A DNA stretch of 64,000 nt from Actinomycetota bacterium (lineage in GTDB: Bacteria > Actinomycetota > Actinomycetes > S36-B12). Both the position numbers and the translations under genes were made by a program. The notes under the pieces were generated by a model, which saw only the letters and a list, made by a program, of their open reading frames with translations, had not been told where the DNA came from and ran no database searches. The stretch is taken from NCBI GenBank assembly GCA_016717115.1, contig JADKGE010000011.1, positions 1 to 64,000 on the forward strand, read 5' to 3'. Numbering within the stretch: position 1 is the stretch's first letter; each line of letters opens with the position of its first letter. This document shows, piece after piece, positions 16,779 to 25,650 of this stretch.

Positions 16779-18767
16779 GGGGGCCGGAGTGGTCGACGGG
16801 ACCGAGGCCCCGTCGCGCAGGCGCTCCAGCGCGCCGATCACCGTCGCACGGTCGGTGGTGTACCAGAACGGCGGGAGGCTGGCGCGCAGCGCGCGCGCAT
16901 AGCCGGCCGTCGCCAGTCGCGAGTCGAGCACGGCCACCACTCCCCTGTCGTCGACACCGCGGATGAGCCGGCCCGCCCCCTGGGCGAGGAGCAGTCCGGC
17001 GCGCGGCACCGACACTGCCCGGAAACCCGAACCGCCCGCCTCGTCGACCGCCTTCTGCCGCGCGGACAGGAGCGGGTCGTCCGGACGCGGGAACGGAATG
17101 CGGTCGATGACGACCTGGATGCACGACTCCCCCGGCACGTCCACGCCCTGCCACAGCGACACGGTGCCGAGCAGGGTGCTGGCCGGCTCGTCGGCGAACC
17201 GCTGAACGAGGCTGCCCACGGCGTCGCCACGCCGCTGAACGAGGATCGGCAGCCCGGGCTGCGAGCCGAGGCGCACCCGGAGGTACTCCGCCGCCCTCTC
17301 GACCCCGCGCCAGCTGCTGAACAGCGCCAGGGTGCGGCCGCCGGCCGCCTCGATGAGGTCGGCGAGCTCGTCGAGCGCCTCCATCGCGATCCCGTCACGT
17401 CCCGGCGCCGGGATGTCTCTCGCCACGTACAGGATGCCCTGGCGGGCGTGGTCGAACGGCGAGCCGACATCGATCGTGACGGTCTCGTCCTGAGCCAGTC
17501 CGAGCGACATCAACAGGGCATCGAACCCGCCGCCCACGGTCAGGGTCGCGCTCGTCATCGCGACGGGCGTCCGGTCGAACAACGACGCCCGCAGCAGCCC
17601 CGACACGGACAGGGGCGCCACCTTCAGCAACGGGGCGCGAGATTCGCCAGGATCGACCCACACCACGTCGCGCTCTCCCATCGCCAGCAGGTTGCCGGCG
17701 ACGTCGTGCACCTCCTCGAGGGCACCGCGCGCCTGCTGGCGTGCGGCCAGGGCGTCGGCGTCCTTGCCGTCCTTGTCGGCGTTTACCTCGGCCATCGCCT
17801 GATGGCAGGCATCGCGGACGAGGGTGAGCGCGAGAACGAGGTCGCGCGGGAGCACCTCGAGCCGGCTCGGACCCCCCATGTCGGCGGCCATGATCCGAAG
17901 GCAGTCGTCGAGCTCGTCGGCGGCCCGCTGGAGGCGTTCGGCGCTCTCCGGATCGAGCATCCGCCGAGAGCGTGAGATGGCCCGCTCGAGCATCGCCGCC
18001 GAGAGCTCCCCGGTGATCGCCTGCGTGGCCCTGTCGACGAGCTCGTGCCCCTCGTCGATGATGACGGCGTCGTGCTCGGGCAGGACGGGGATCCCCTCGA
18101 TGGCGTCGATCGCCAGCATGGCGTGGTTCGTCACGACGATGTCGGACTCCTGGGCCAGCTGGCGCCGCTTGACGGTGAAGCACTCCTCACCGAAGGGGCA
18201 TCGCGCCTCGCCCATGCACTCCCGCCGGCCGACGGAGAAGCCCCGCCAGACCCGGGGGTCGATGTCGTCGGGGTACTCGTCGCGGTCGCCCGTGCTGGTG
18301 TCCTCCGCCCATGCCCGCACCGCCACTGCCTGCTGCCCGAGTGCGCTCTTCGGCGCATCGAACAGGGCCACCGCGTCGTCGTCGGGCACCGACCCGTGCA
18401 GCTTCTGCAGGCACACGTAGTTGTTGCGTCCCTTGAGGACTGCGTAGGTCAGCGGGCGCCCGATCATGGGCCCGAGGGCCTCCGCGACGCGAGGCAGATC
18501 GCGATCGACCAGCTGCTTCTGCAGAGCGATCGTTGCCGTCGCCACGATGACGGCACCGCCCTCGGGCGCCACGGCATGCAGCGCCGCGGGGACGAGATAG
18601 CCCACCGACTTGCCCGTGCCGGTGCCCGCCTGGACGATGGCGTGGCCGGAGCCGGACAGGGCCGCGGCGACCGCCTCGGCCATCTGCAGCTGCCCGTCCC
18701 GCTGCTGCCCGCCGATCGACTCGACCACGGCCGCCAGCGCGGCGTCCAGCGCAACGGCCTCAGGCAA
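16776..18767 (-). CDS. DinG/XPD-type ATP-dependent DNA helicase
   Basis: A 663-residue superfamily 2 helicase: Walker A QAGTGTGKS (about 46-54), DEAH-type box IIDEGHEL (about 236-243), and four cysteines (about 119, 184, 190, 196) spaced for the XPD/DinG iron-sulphur cluster between motifs I and II. The C-terminal helicase half includes SLWQGVDVPGESCIQVV and the motif VI-like AQGAGRLIRG. Such enzymes unwind 5'-overhang or structured DNA during repair. The start is probably TTG 18767, which overlaps the end of hflX by 8 nt and has no ribosome binding site of its own; upstream in-frame sequence is antisense-like hflX. Translation is likely coupled to hflX. Confidence 0.87.
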   Translation of the reverse strand: MPEAVALDAALAAVVESIGGQQRDGQLQMAEAVAAALSGSGHAIVQAGTGTGKSVGYLVPAALHAVAPEGGAVIVATATIALQKQLVDRDLPRVAEALGPMIGRPLTYAVLKGRNNYVCLQKLHGSVPDDDAVALFDAPKSALGQQAVAVRAWAEDTSTGDRDEYPDDIDPRVWRGFSVGRRECMGEARCPFGEECFTVKRRQLAQESDIVVTNHAMLAIDAIEGIPVLPEHDAVIIDEGHELVDRATQAITGELSAAMLERAISRSRRMLDPESAERLQRAADELDDCLRIMAADMGGPSRLEVLPRDLVLALTLVRDACHQAMAEVNADKDGKDADALAARQQARGALEEVHDVAGNLLAMGERDVVWVDPGESRAPLLKVAPLSVSGLLRASLFDRTPVAMTSATLTVGGGFDALLMSLGLAQDETVTIDVGSPFDHARQGILYVARDIPAPGRDGIAMEALDELADLIEAAGGRTLALFSSWRGVERAAEYLRVRLGSQPGLPILVQRRGDAVGSLVQRFADEPASTLLGTVSLWQGVDVPGESCIQVVIDRIPFPRPDDPLLSARQKAVDEAGGSGFRAVSVPRAGLLLAQGAGRLIRGVDDRGVVAVLDSRLATAGYARALRASLPPFWYTTDRATVIGALERLRDGASVPSTTPAP

Positions 18768-20193
18768 CGTCGGCCGCGCGCAGTTCGTTGGCGAGGGACT
18801 CCGGCACCCGGGCCCGCAGCAGCGTGCCGGACTCGTCATGCTCCACGGACACCACCTCGCCCTGACGGTGGGCGCGCGAGACGAGATCGCCGCGACTGAA
18901 CGGCACGTGCACCTCGATGTCCTCCAGCAGCGACGGCAGGTCGTGCTCGATCGTGTCGAGGAGCTCGTCGAAGCCGAGTCCGGTGCGAGCCGACACCACG
19001 ACGGCACGCGGCTCGAGCCGCAGCAGGGCGGCGATGGTCTGCGGGTCGGCGATGTCGGCCTTGTTGATGACGATCAGCTCGCGCACCTGACCGGCACCGA
19101 TCTCGTTCAGCACCTCGCGCACGGCGGAGATCTGCTCCTCGGGCGCGTCGTCGGAGCCGTCCACGACATGCAGGATGAGGTCGGCGTGGACGACCTCCTC
19201 AAGGGTCGACCGGAACGCCTCCACCAGCTGGTGCGGAAGGTGACGGACGAAGCCCACCGTGTCGGCGATCGTGTAGTCGCGCCCCGACGGCGTGCGGGCC
19301 TTGCGGACCGTGGGATCGAGCGTGGCGAACAGGGCGTTCTCCACGAGGACCCCCGCACCCGTGATGCGGTTCAGCAGGCTGGACTTCCCGGCGTTGGTGT
19401 ACCCGGCGATGGCGACCCCGGGGATGCCTGCGCGATGGCGAGCCGCGCGCTGCGTGGTGCGCGAGCTCTCCATCTCCTTGAGCTGCTTGCGCAGCCGAGA
19501 CATCTGGTGCCGGATGCGGCGGCGATCGGTCTCGATCTTGGTCTCGCCGGGACCACGGGTGCCCACGCCGCCGGTGGCACCGCCCGCCCGTCCGCCGGCC
19601 TGGCGCGACAGCGACTCACCCCAGCCGCGCAGGCGCGGCAGCAGGTACTGCATCTGGGCGAGCGAGACTTGCGCCTTGCCCTCACGACTGCGCGCGTGCT
19701 GCGCGAAGATGTCGAGGATCAGCCACGTGCGGTCGACGACCTTGACCTTGACGATCTCCTCCAGCTGGCGCAACTGGCCGGGCGTGAGCTCCCCGTCGCA
19801 GATGACCGTGTCGGCTCCGGTCTCGACGACGATCTCGCGCAGCTCTCGCGCCTTGCCCGAGCCGAGGTACGTCGCCGGGTCGGGGCTGTCGCGACGCTGG
19901 ATGACACCCTCCAGTACCACCGAACCGGCCGTCTCAGCAAGGAGGGCGAGCTCGGCGAGGCTGCGGTCGGCATCGCGGACGGTGCCCTCGGTCCAGACGC
20001 CGGCGAGCACGACGCGCTCGAGGCGCACCTGCCGGTACTCGACCTCGGTGACATCCTCGAGCTCGGTGGACAGTCCGGCCACCCGACGCAAAACGTGGCG
20101 CTCCTCGAGATCGAGGTCGTCGATCGACCCCCAACGGGGATCGCCGGCATCGGTGAAGGGGGCGTCGGGCTCGGTCTCGAAGTCATCTCGCAT
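18760..20193 (-). CDS. hflX: HflX ribosome-associated GTPase
   Basis: A 477-residue GTPase of the Obg-HflX family that acts on stalled or stressed 50S subunits. The N-terminal HflX domain (about 25-215) ends in the signature GVGTRGPGETKIETDRR. The G domain has G1 GYTNAGKSS (about 264-272), then LFATLDPT, G3 DTVGFVRHLP and G4 NKAD. It lies upstream of, and overlaps, the helicase gene. The ATG lacks an obvious Shine-Dalgarno sequence. In many actinobacteria hflX sits between dapF and lexA, as it does here apart from inserted genes. Confidence 0.95.
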   Translation of the reverse strand: MRDDFETEPDAPFTDAGDPRWGSIDDLDLEERHVLRRVAGLSTELEDVTEVEYRQVRLERVVLAGVWTEGTVRDADRSLAELALLAETAGSVVLEGVIQRRDSPDPATYLGSGKARELREIVVETGADTVICDGELTPGQLRQLEEIVKVKVVDRTWLILDIFAQHARSREGKAQVSLAQMQYLLPRLRGWGESLSRQAGGRAGGATGGVGTRGPGETKIETDRRRIRHQMSRLRKQLKEMESSRTTQRAARHRAGIPGVAIAGYTNAGKSSLLNRITGAGVLVENALFATLDPTVRKARTPSGRDYTIADTVGFVRHLPHQLVEAFRSTLEEVVHADLILHVVDGSDDAPEEQISAVREVLNEIGAGQVRELIVINKADIADPQTIAALLRLEPRAVVVSARTGLGFDELLDTIEHDLPSLLEDIEVHVPFSRGDLVSRAHRQGEVVSVEHDESGTLLRARVPESLANELRAADVA

Positions 20194-20250
20194 GAGGAGA
20201 CCAGCGTGTCACGATCCGGCCGCGCGTCCAAGCCGTGGTCCACAGATCCG

Positions 20251-20256
20251 TACTCT
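20251..20256 (+). promoter_or_regulatory. -10 hexamer TACTCT, leaderless start of the P-loop kinase-like gene
   Basis: TACTCT, 6 nt (GGCGCC), then GTG 20263; no Shine-Dalgarno sequence. Confidence 0.5.
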
Positions 20257-20262
20257 GGCGCC

Positions 20263-20931
20263 GTGATCACCCCCTACGAGGGAGAGCCGTCGGCACAGCC
20301 CTGGCGGGCCCAGCGCCTCGACACGGTCGTCACCGACCTGCTCGCCGACTGCGCAGGGATCACCGGACGACCGGTGGTCCTGGCCGTCGACGGCCGGCAG
20401 GGCGGCGGGAAGTCGACCCTGGCCGACCGGATCGCCGCCACCGTTCCGGGCACGGCGATCGTGCACACCGACGACGTGGCCTGGTGGGAGTCCTTCTTCG
20501 GCTGGGAGCACCTGATGACCGCCGGGATCCTGGCGCCGCTGCACGCCGCTCGCACGGTGGCCTACCGGCCGCCCGCGTGGGACGTCCGCGGGCGCGAGGG
20601 CGCCATCGACGTGCCGATCGGGGCGCCACTGGTGATCATCGAAGGGGTCGGGGCGAGCCGATCCGGCCTGGTGCCGCACCTCGATGCCGCCGTGTGGGTG
20701 CAGTCCGACTACGCGGAGGCCACCCGCCGCGGCATCGAGCGCGACGGCGGGACGAACGAGGACGCCGCGTTCTGGCGAGAGTGGGCCGCCGAGGAGAACC
20801 CCTTCCTGGCGGCGGACCGGCCGTGGGAGCGGGCCGACGTCGTGGTGTGCGGCACGCCCGAGCTCGCCGACGTCGTCTGGGACCCTGTTCACGACGTCCT
20901 CGTGCGCCGCAGCCTTCGTGCGGCGCAGTGA
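20263..20931 (+). CDS. uridine kinase-like P-loop NTPase
   Basis: A 222-residue protein with a P-loop near the N-terminus (VLAVDGRQGGGKSTLADRI, about 40-58), a conserved HTDDVAWW after the second strand and a Walker B-like LVIIEGVGASRSGL (about 124-137). This is the pattern of the small uridine kinase/AAA_17-like P-loop kinases. The substrate is unknown; a nucleoside or other small-molecule kinase role is inferred. GTG 20263 is favoured by the TACTCT hexamer 6 nt upstream; a much longer in-frame extension is antisense to hflX and not real. It is followed by the FUSC gene, which has its own promoter-like hexamer. Confidence 0.75.
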   Translation: MITPYEGEPSAQPWRAQRLDTVVTDLLADCAGITGRPVVLAVDGRQGGGKSTLADRIAATVPGTAIVHTDDVAWWESFFGWEHLMTAGILAPLHAARTVAYRPPAWDVRGREGAIDVPIGAPLVIIEGVGASRSGLVPHLDAAVWVQSDYAEATRRGIERDGGTNEDAAFWREWAAEENPFLAADRPWERADVVVCGTPELADVVWDPVHDVLVRRSLRAAQ

Positions 20932-20956
20932 CCTCTCGTCGCACGGGTCCGTTGCG

Positions 20957-20962
20957 TACCTT
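20957..20962 (+). promoter_or_regulatory. -10 hexamer TACCTT, leaderless start of the FUSC gene
   Basis: TACCTT, 6 nt (TGGCGC), then GTG 20969. Confidence 0.5.
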
Positions 20963-20968
20963 TGGCGC

Positions 20969-22072
20969 GTGACGGACAGCTCGGCCGCCCCCCGGCCCGC
21001 ACGCTGGGCGTGGCGCCTCATGGTCGCCGTGCTCGTCGGCGTGGTGGCGGGCTTCCTCGCCGCCTACGCCCTCGGCTTCGACAAGGCCTCCGTTCAGTCG
21101 GCCATCGTGTGCTCGCTGACGGTGTCCGCCGGCAGCTCGGGGCGCCTTCGCACGGCGCTGCCCGTGGCTCTCGTTCTGGGCCTCGTCGTCGTCGGGTACA
21201 GCACCATCGGTGCCCTCACGACCGGCTACCCGGTCGCGGCCGCCCTGGCCATGGCCTTCGTCGCCTTCACGACCACGGTCATGACCGCGGCCAAGCCCGT
21301 CGGCCTACTGGTGGGCATGGTCGCGTCGTACGCCTACTTCCTCGTGACGGGGGTGGGCGTGCTCGAGGAGGAGGCGATCGGGGCCGGGATCGACCGGGTG
21401 GGCCTCCTCGGCGCGATCGGGCTGGTCGTGGGCCTGGTGCTGGTCGCCCTCCGGGCGACGGTCGAGCAGGCCATCGGCACGGCGCCGCCCAGGAAGGAGA
21501 AGGCGGCCAGCCCGTCCCTGCTCGAGCCGATGGTGGCCTCCGTGCGGACGTTCGACGCCACCGCGAAGGACGGGGTGCGGCGCGCCATCGCCCTGGGCAT
21601 GGCCATGCTCGCCTTCCAGATCCGGGCCGACCACAACGCGTTCTGGGTCATGCTCACGGTGTTCGTCATCCTGCAGCCGAACGGCCGGTCGACGGTGACC
21701 TCGGCCCTGCTGCGCGTGATCGGCACCCTCGTCGGAGTCACGGCCGTCGTCGCCCTGACCATGCTCCTGCCCGAACGGACGGCCCTGCCGCTCGCCCTCC
21801 TGTCCCTGGTCGCCTCGCTCGCGCTGAGCACCCGCTCCTCGTGGCTGTCGGTGGCCTTCGGAGCCGCCGCGGCGGCCGTGCTCGTCGGGCTGCCGAGTGG
21901 CGACTTCGTCGGCTACGCGGCCAGTCGGCTCGTCGACACGGTCATCGGCGCGGCCCTCGCTCTGGCGGCCGGCTACCTGCTGTGGCCTCGCGTGAAACCG
22001 ACCGACGATGACACGCCATCGGACCTCGCGGGTGCGGCCAGCAGTGCGGGGATTGCCGACCTGCGCGGCTAG
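20969..22072 (+). CDS. FUSC family inner-membrane protein
   Basis: A 367-residue membrane protein with two blocks of helices (about residues 12-160 and 205-345) joined by a cytoplasmic linker (about 163-200). The second block starts DGVRRAIALGMAMLAFQ and contains FWVMLTVFVILQPN, the core motif of the FUSC (fusaric acid resistance/YccS/aromatic acid exporter-like) family. The role is probably efflux or envelope-related transport; the substrate is unknown. GTG 20969 is chosen by its upstream TACCTT hexamer. Its stop shares a CTAG with the stop of the convergent GNAT gene. Confidence 0.82.
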   Translation: MTDSSAAPRPARWAWRLMVAVLVGVVAGFLAAYALGFDKASVQSAIVCSLTVSAGSSGRLRTALPVALVLGLVVVGYSTIGALTTGYPVAAALAMAFVAFTTTVMTAAKPVGLLVGMVASYAYFLVTGVGVLEEEAIGAGIDRVGLLGAIGLVVGLVLVALRATVEQAIGTAPPRKEKAASPSLLEPMVASVRTFDATAKDGVRRAIALGMAMLAFQIRADHNAFWVMLTVFVILQPNGRSTVTSALLRVIGTLVGVTAVVALTMLLPERTALPLALLSLVASLALSTRSSWLSVAFGAAAAAVLVGLPSGDFVGYAASRLVDTVIGAALALAAGYLLWPRVKPTDDDTPSDLAGAASSAGIADLRG

Positions 22073-22575
22073 CCGTCGTCACCCGACCGGCGCATTCTCC
22101 GTTCACTCGCCTCGGCGCCGCCGATCTCTCGGCGGCGGGCCATCCCGTCGAGGTCGAAGCCGTGGCGCCGGTAGAAGGCCAGCGCACGGACGTTCCCGGC
22201 GAGGACCCACAGGACCGCGTCACGGCTCGTGGGCACCACGCCCAGGAGCGCTGCGCCCACACCCGAGCGCCAGGCCGTCGGAGCCACGTAGATCGCATAG
22301 ACCTCGTTGCCCGCCGCGCCGAGGTCCTCGTCGCGCGCCGGTCCCCACTCGACGAAGCCGCGGATCTCCGTACCGTTCTCGACGGCGACCCAGGCGCCGC
22401 CCTCGGTAGGCCCGGGGGTGGAGAGGGCGGCCGTCCACCTGGCGAGCCTGTCCTCCCACCGGAGCCCGTCGAGGAAGGCGTCGGGCAGCAGCCCGCGATA
22501 GGCCGCCTGCCAGGTCGCTACGTGCACGCGAGCGATCGCCTCCGCGTCTCCTGGCACCGCCGGGCGTACCTCCAC
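22069..22575 (-). CDS. GNAT family N-acetyltransferase
   Basis: A 168-residue single-domain GNAT enzyme. The N-terminal pattern VEVRPAVPGDAEAIARVHV and TWQAAYRGLLPDAFL is characteristic of one actinobacterial GNAT subgroup, followed by VYAIYVAPTAWRSGVGAALL (acetyl-CoA pyrophosphate loop, RSGVGAA) and FYRRHGFDLDG. The acceptor substrate is unknown. GTG 22575 is preceded by GAGGAT at about 6 nt, usable as a ribosome binding site. A much longer open frame upstream is antisense to fhs and is discarded. Confidence 0.85.
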   Translation of the reverse strand: MEVRPAVPGDAEAIARVHVATWQAAYRGLLPDAFLDGLRWEDRLARWTAALSTPGPTEGGAWVAVENGTEIRGFVEWGPARDEDLGAAGNEVYAIYVAPTAWRSGVGAALLGVVPTSRDAVLWVLAGNVRALAFYRRHGFDLDGMARRREIGGAEASERRMRRSGDDG

Positions 22576-22713
22576 GGGCCGATCCTCGCATCGCACTTCG
22601 GGCCCTGCCCAGCGCCCACCCGTGACATTCTGTGCGTCGGGCACGCCCGCCAGTGCCCCGACGTTGCAGGACCCGAGGCGAACGGCCGCACGCGCCGGCC
22701 GACAGGAGATGAC

Positions 22714-24381
22714 GTGCCCGCAGACATCGACATCGCCCAGGCGGCCACGATGGACCAGATCGTCGAGGTCGCCGGACGACTGGGCATCCCCGACGCCGAC
22801 GTCGAGCCCTACGGGCGCTTCAAGGCGAAGATCTCGCTCGACTTCCTCGACACCCTGCCGGCGAACCCCGATGCCAGGCTGGTGCTGGTCACGGCCATCA
22901 GCCCGACGCCGCCGGGAGAGGGCAAGACCACGACCAGCGTGGGTCTCGGCGACGGCCTCCAGGCGATCGGCAAGCGCGCGATGATCTGCCTGCGCGAGCC
23001 GTCCCTGGGACCGGTGTTCGGGATGAAGGGGGGCGCGGCGGGCGGCGGACGCGCCCAGATCGTGCCGATGGAGGACATCAACCTGCACTTCACCGGCGAC
23101 TTCAATGCCATCGCGCTGGCGAACAACCTCCTTGCCGCCCTCATCGACAACCACGTGCATCACGGCAACGCCCTGGACATCGACGTCCGGCGCGTCACCT
23201 GGAAGCGCGTGGTCGACGTGAACGACCGCGCGCTGCGCGACATCACCATCGCCCTGGGCGGTCCGGGAAACGGGTATCCACGGGAGGACGGTTTCGACAT
23301 CGTCGTCGCCTCGGAGATCATGGCGATCTTCTGCCTGGCCACATCGCTGCGGGACCTGCACGAGCGGCTGGGCAGCATCGTGGTGGCCTACACGACCTCG
23401 AAGCAGCCGGTCCGCGCCCGCGACCTGCACGCGCACGGCGCCATGACCGTGCTGCTGAAGGACGCACTCGCCCCCAACCTCGTGCAGACCCTGGAGCACA
23501 CCCCCGCCTTCGTGCACGGCGGCCCCTTCGCGAACATCGCCCACGGCTGCAACTCCGTCATCGCCACGCAGGGAGCCATGAAGCTGGCCGACTACGTCGT
23601 GACCGAGGCCGGGTTCGGGGCCGACCTCGGCGCGGAGAAGTTCGTCGACATCATGTGCCGCAAGTCGGGCCTTCGCCCCGCCGCGGTGGTCATCGTGGCC
23701 ACGGTCCGCGCGCTGAAGTACCACGGCGGACAGCCCCTCACCTCGATCACCGAGGAGGACGTCGCCGCCCTGGAGAAGGGGATGGCGAACCTCGAACGGC
23801 ACATCGCCAACGTGACCGGTGTCTTCAGCCTGCCGTGCGTCGTGTCGATCAATCGTTTCGACTCCGACACCGAGGCTGAGCTCGACCTCCTGCGGACCAG
23901 GGTCCGCGAACTCGGTGTCGACGTTGTCACGGCCACCCACTGGTCCGACGGAGGTCAGGGGGCGCGGGAGCTGGCCGAGGCGGTGGTCGAGCTGTGCGAG
24001 CGACCGTCGACGATGACCTTCGCCTACGAGGAGGACGCCTCCTTGTGGGACAAGATGAGCGCCATCGCCACCCGCGTGTACGGGGCCAGCGAGGTCACCG
24101 CGGACGCCAAGATCCGAGGCCGGATCCGCGAGCTCGAGGCGCAGGGCTACGGGCACCTCCCGGTCTGCGTCGCGAAGACCCAGTACTCGTTCTCCACCGA
24201 TCCGGGCCTGCGCGGCGCGCCACGAGGACACAGCGTGAACATCCGCGAGGTGCGCCTCGCCGCCGGGGCGGGGTTCATCGTGATGATCTGCGGCGACATC
24301 ATGACGATGCCCGGGCTGCCGAAGGTGCCGTCCAGCGAGCGGATCGACCTCGTCGACGGTCGGGTCGTGGGGCTCTTCTGA
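22714..24381 (+). CDS. fhs: formate--tetrahydrofolate ligase
   Basis: A 555-residue enzyme that makes 10-formyl-THF from formate, THF and ATP, feeding purine and C1 metabolism. Motifs: PTPPGEGKTTT (about 65-75, the ATP loop), REPSLGPVFGMKGGAAGGG, and TEAGFGADLGAEKF. Length is normal. GTG 22714 follows ACAGGAG, so it has a conventional ribosome binding site, unlike many neighbours. It opens a plus-strand operon with fdhD and the formate dehydrogenase subunits, which couples formate assimilation and oxidation. The 138-nt gap upstream is GC-rich with no recognisable riboswitch. Confidence 0.96.
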   Translation: MPADIDIAQAATMDQIVEVAGRLGIPDADVEPYGRFKAKISLDFLDTLPANPDARLVLVTAISPTPPGEGKTTTSVGLGDGLQAIGKRAMICLREPSLGPVFGMKGGAAGGGRAQIVPMEDINLHFTGDFNAIALANNLLAALIDNHVHHGNALDIDVRRVTWKRVVDVNDRALRDITIALGGPGNGYPREDGFDIVVASEIMAIFCLATSLRDLHERLGSIVVAYTTSKQPVRARDLHAHGAMTVLLKDALAPNLVQTLEHTPAFVHGGPFANIAHGCNSVIATQGAMKLADYVVTEAGFGADLGAEKFVDIMCRKSGLRPAAVVIVATVRALKYHGGQPLTSITEEDVAALEKGMANLERHIANVTGVFSLPCVVSINRFDSDTEAELDLLRTRVRELGVDVVTATHWSDGGQGARELAEAVVELCERPSTMTFAYEEDASLWDKMSAIATRVYGASEVTADAKIRGRIRELEAQGYGHLPVCVAKTQYSFSTDPGLRGAPRGHSVNIREVRLAAGAGFIVMICGDIMTMPGLPKVPSSERIDLVDGRVVGLF

Positions 24382-24391
24382 TGGCGGACTC

Positions 24392-25207
24392 ATGGGCGTG
24401 ACGACCAGCGGGCGATCCATCGTCCGCGTCACCGCCACGGCCACCGACCGGCGAGTCGACGCCGTGGCCGTCGAGTCTCCCCTGACGATCGTGCTCGACG
24501 GCGACGTGATGGTCACGACCATGCGCACGCCGGGGCACGACCTCGATCTCGCCGCCGGGTGGCTGGTCAACGAGTCGGGCGTTCGCGCCAGCACGGACAT
24601 CATCGGCATGGGCGCCTTCGCGACCGCGACGTCCGACGAGGTCGACACCGTGCGCCTGAGCCTGGCCCCGGGGGTACGCCCGCCGCGCCCCCGGGCGTTC
24701 GTCACCACCAGCGCCTGCGGTGTGTGCAGTGCGGACATCCTCGCCGCCTTCGCCGGCCCGGACGCGGCGCTGCACTCCGCCGGCTGGCGCATGCCGTCAA
24801 CGGTCGTCGCGCCGCTGCTCGCCGCCATGCGCGAGCGCCAGAGGATGTTCGCGCAGACCGGCGCACTTCACGCGGCCGCACTCGTGGGTCCGACGATGGA
24901 CGTCCTCTGGGTGCGGGAGGACGTCGGACGTCACAACGCCGTCGACAAGGCGATCGGCCGGGCCCTGTTCGACGACCTCCTCCCCCTGGCCGATCACGTC
25001 CTCGTCATCAGCGGCCGGATCTCCTACGAGATTGTGCACAAGGCCCTGACCGCGGGCGTCGCCGCGATCGTGGCCGTCAGCGGCCCGACAACCCTCGCCA
25101 TCGACCTGGCGCGCGAGCACGGACTGGTGCTCATCGGCTTCGCCCGCGACGATCGCTTCAACATCTACTCGGGCAGCGAGCGCGTCGACACCGGGGATGC
25201 GACATGA
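24392..25207 (+). CDS. fdhD: formate dehydrogenase accessory sulfurtransferase FdhD
   Basis: A 271-residue FdhD protein, which transfers sulphur to the molybdenum cofactor so that formate dehydrogenase becomes active. The signature Cys pair is in TTSACGVCSADIL (Cys109 and Cys112), followed by FAQTGALHAAAL and VREDVGRHNAVDK, both conserved. It starts 10 nt after fhs and its stop overlaps the start of the gamma subunit gene (ATGA). Position in the operon directly before its client enzyme agrees with the function. Confidence 0.95.
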   Translation: MGVTTSGRSIVRVTATATDRRVDAVAVESPLTIVLDGDVMVTTMRTPGHDLDLAAGWLVNESGVRASTDIIGMGAFATATSDEVDTVRLSLAPGVRPPRPRAFVTTSACGVCSADILAAFAGPDAALHSAGWRMPSTVVAPLLAAMRERQRMFAQTGALHAAALVGPTMDVLWVREDVGRHNAVDKAIGRALFDDLLPLADHVLVISGRISYEIVHKALTAGVAAIVAVSGPTTLAIDLAREHGLVLIGFARDDRFNIYSGSERVDTGDAT

Positions 25208-25650
25208 GCCGGGCCGTAGCGCCCTGGTCGATCGAGGCGGCCCAGAGGGTGCTGGCGCAGGTCGACGAGCCCGGCCCGGTTCTCGTGGCCCTGCAGTCGC
25301 TGCAGTCGCAGTTCGGCTACGTGCATGCCGATGCCGTCGCCCTAGTCGCCGAGCGCCTCAACGTCAGCCGAGCCGACGTCTACGGAGTGCTCACGTTCTA
25401 CAGCGACCTGAGGACCACTCCGGCGGCCGAGGTCGAGGTGCGCATCTGCCTGGGCGAGGCCTGCCAGGCCGTGGGTGCCCGGGCGCTGCTGGCGGATGCC
25501 CGGGAGCAGCTGGCCCCCGACGACGACGTGAGTCGGGTGTTCTGCATGGGCAACTGCGCCCTCGGGCCGACAGCCGTCGTGAACGGACGACTCCTCGGAC
25601 GCGCCTCCGTCGCCTCGGTGCGGGCCGCGGTCGACGGGAGGCCGACATGA
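25204..25650 (+). CDS. fdsG: NAD-dependent formate dehydrogenase gamma subunit (NuoE-like)
   Basis: A 148-residue 2Fe-2S thioredoxin-fold protein. Four cysteines bind the cluster: Cys82 and Cys87 in CLGEAC, Cys114 and Cys118 in CMGNC. VYGVLTFYSDLRTTP is a conserved NuoE/FdsG element. It passes electrons within the cytosolic formate dehydrogenase complex together with the beta subunit. It overlaps fdhD before it and fdsB after it by 4 nt each (ATGA), so translation is coupled. Confidence 0.92.
   Translation: MSRAVAPWSIEAAQRVLAQVDEPGPVLVALQSLQSQFGYVHADAVALVAERLNVSRADVYGVLTFYSDLRTTPAAEVEVRICLGEACQAVGARALLADAREQLAPDDDVSRVFCMGNCALGPTAVVNGRLLGRASVASVRAAVDGRPT

Noticed and set aside
18610..20262. 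Long upstream extension of the P-loop kinase-like gene
   Set aside because: It runs antisense through hflX; the kinase homology and a promoter hexamer begin at GTG 20263.
22576..22713. A folate-sensing riboswitch before fhs
   Set aside because: GC-rich stems are present but no recognised core motif could be traced by eye.
22576..24828. Long minus-strand extension of the GNAT gene
   Set aside because: It is antisense to fhs and fdhD; GNAT homology starts at GTG 22575.
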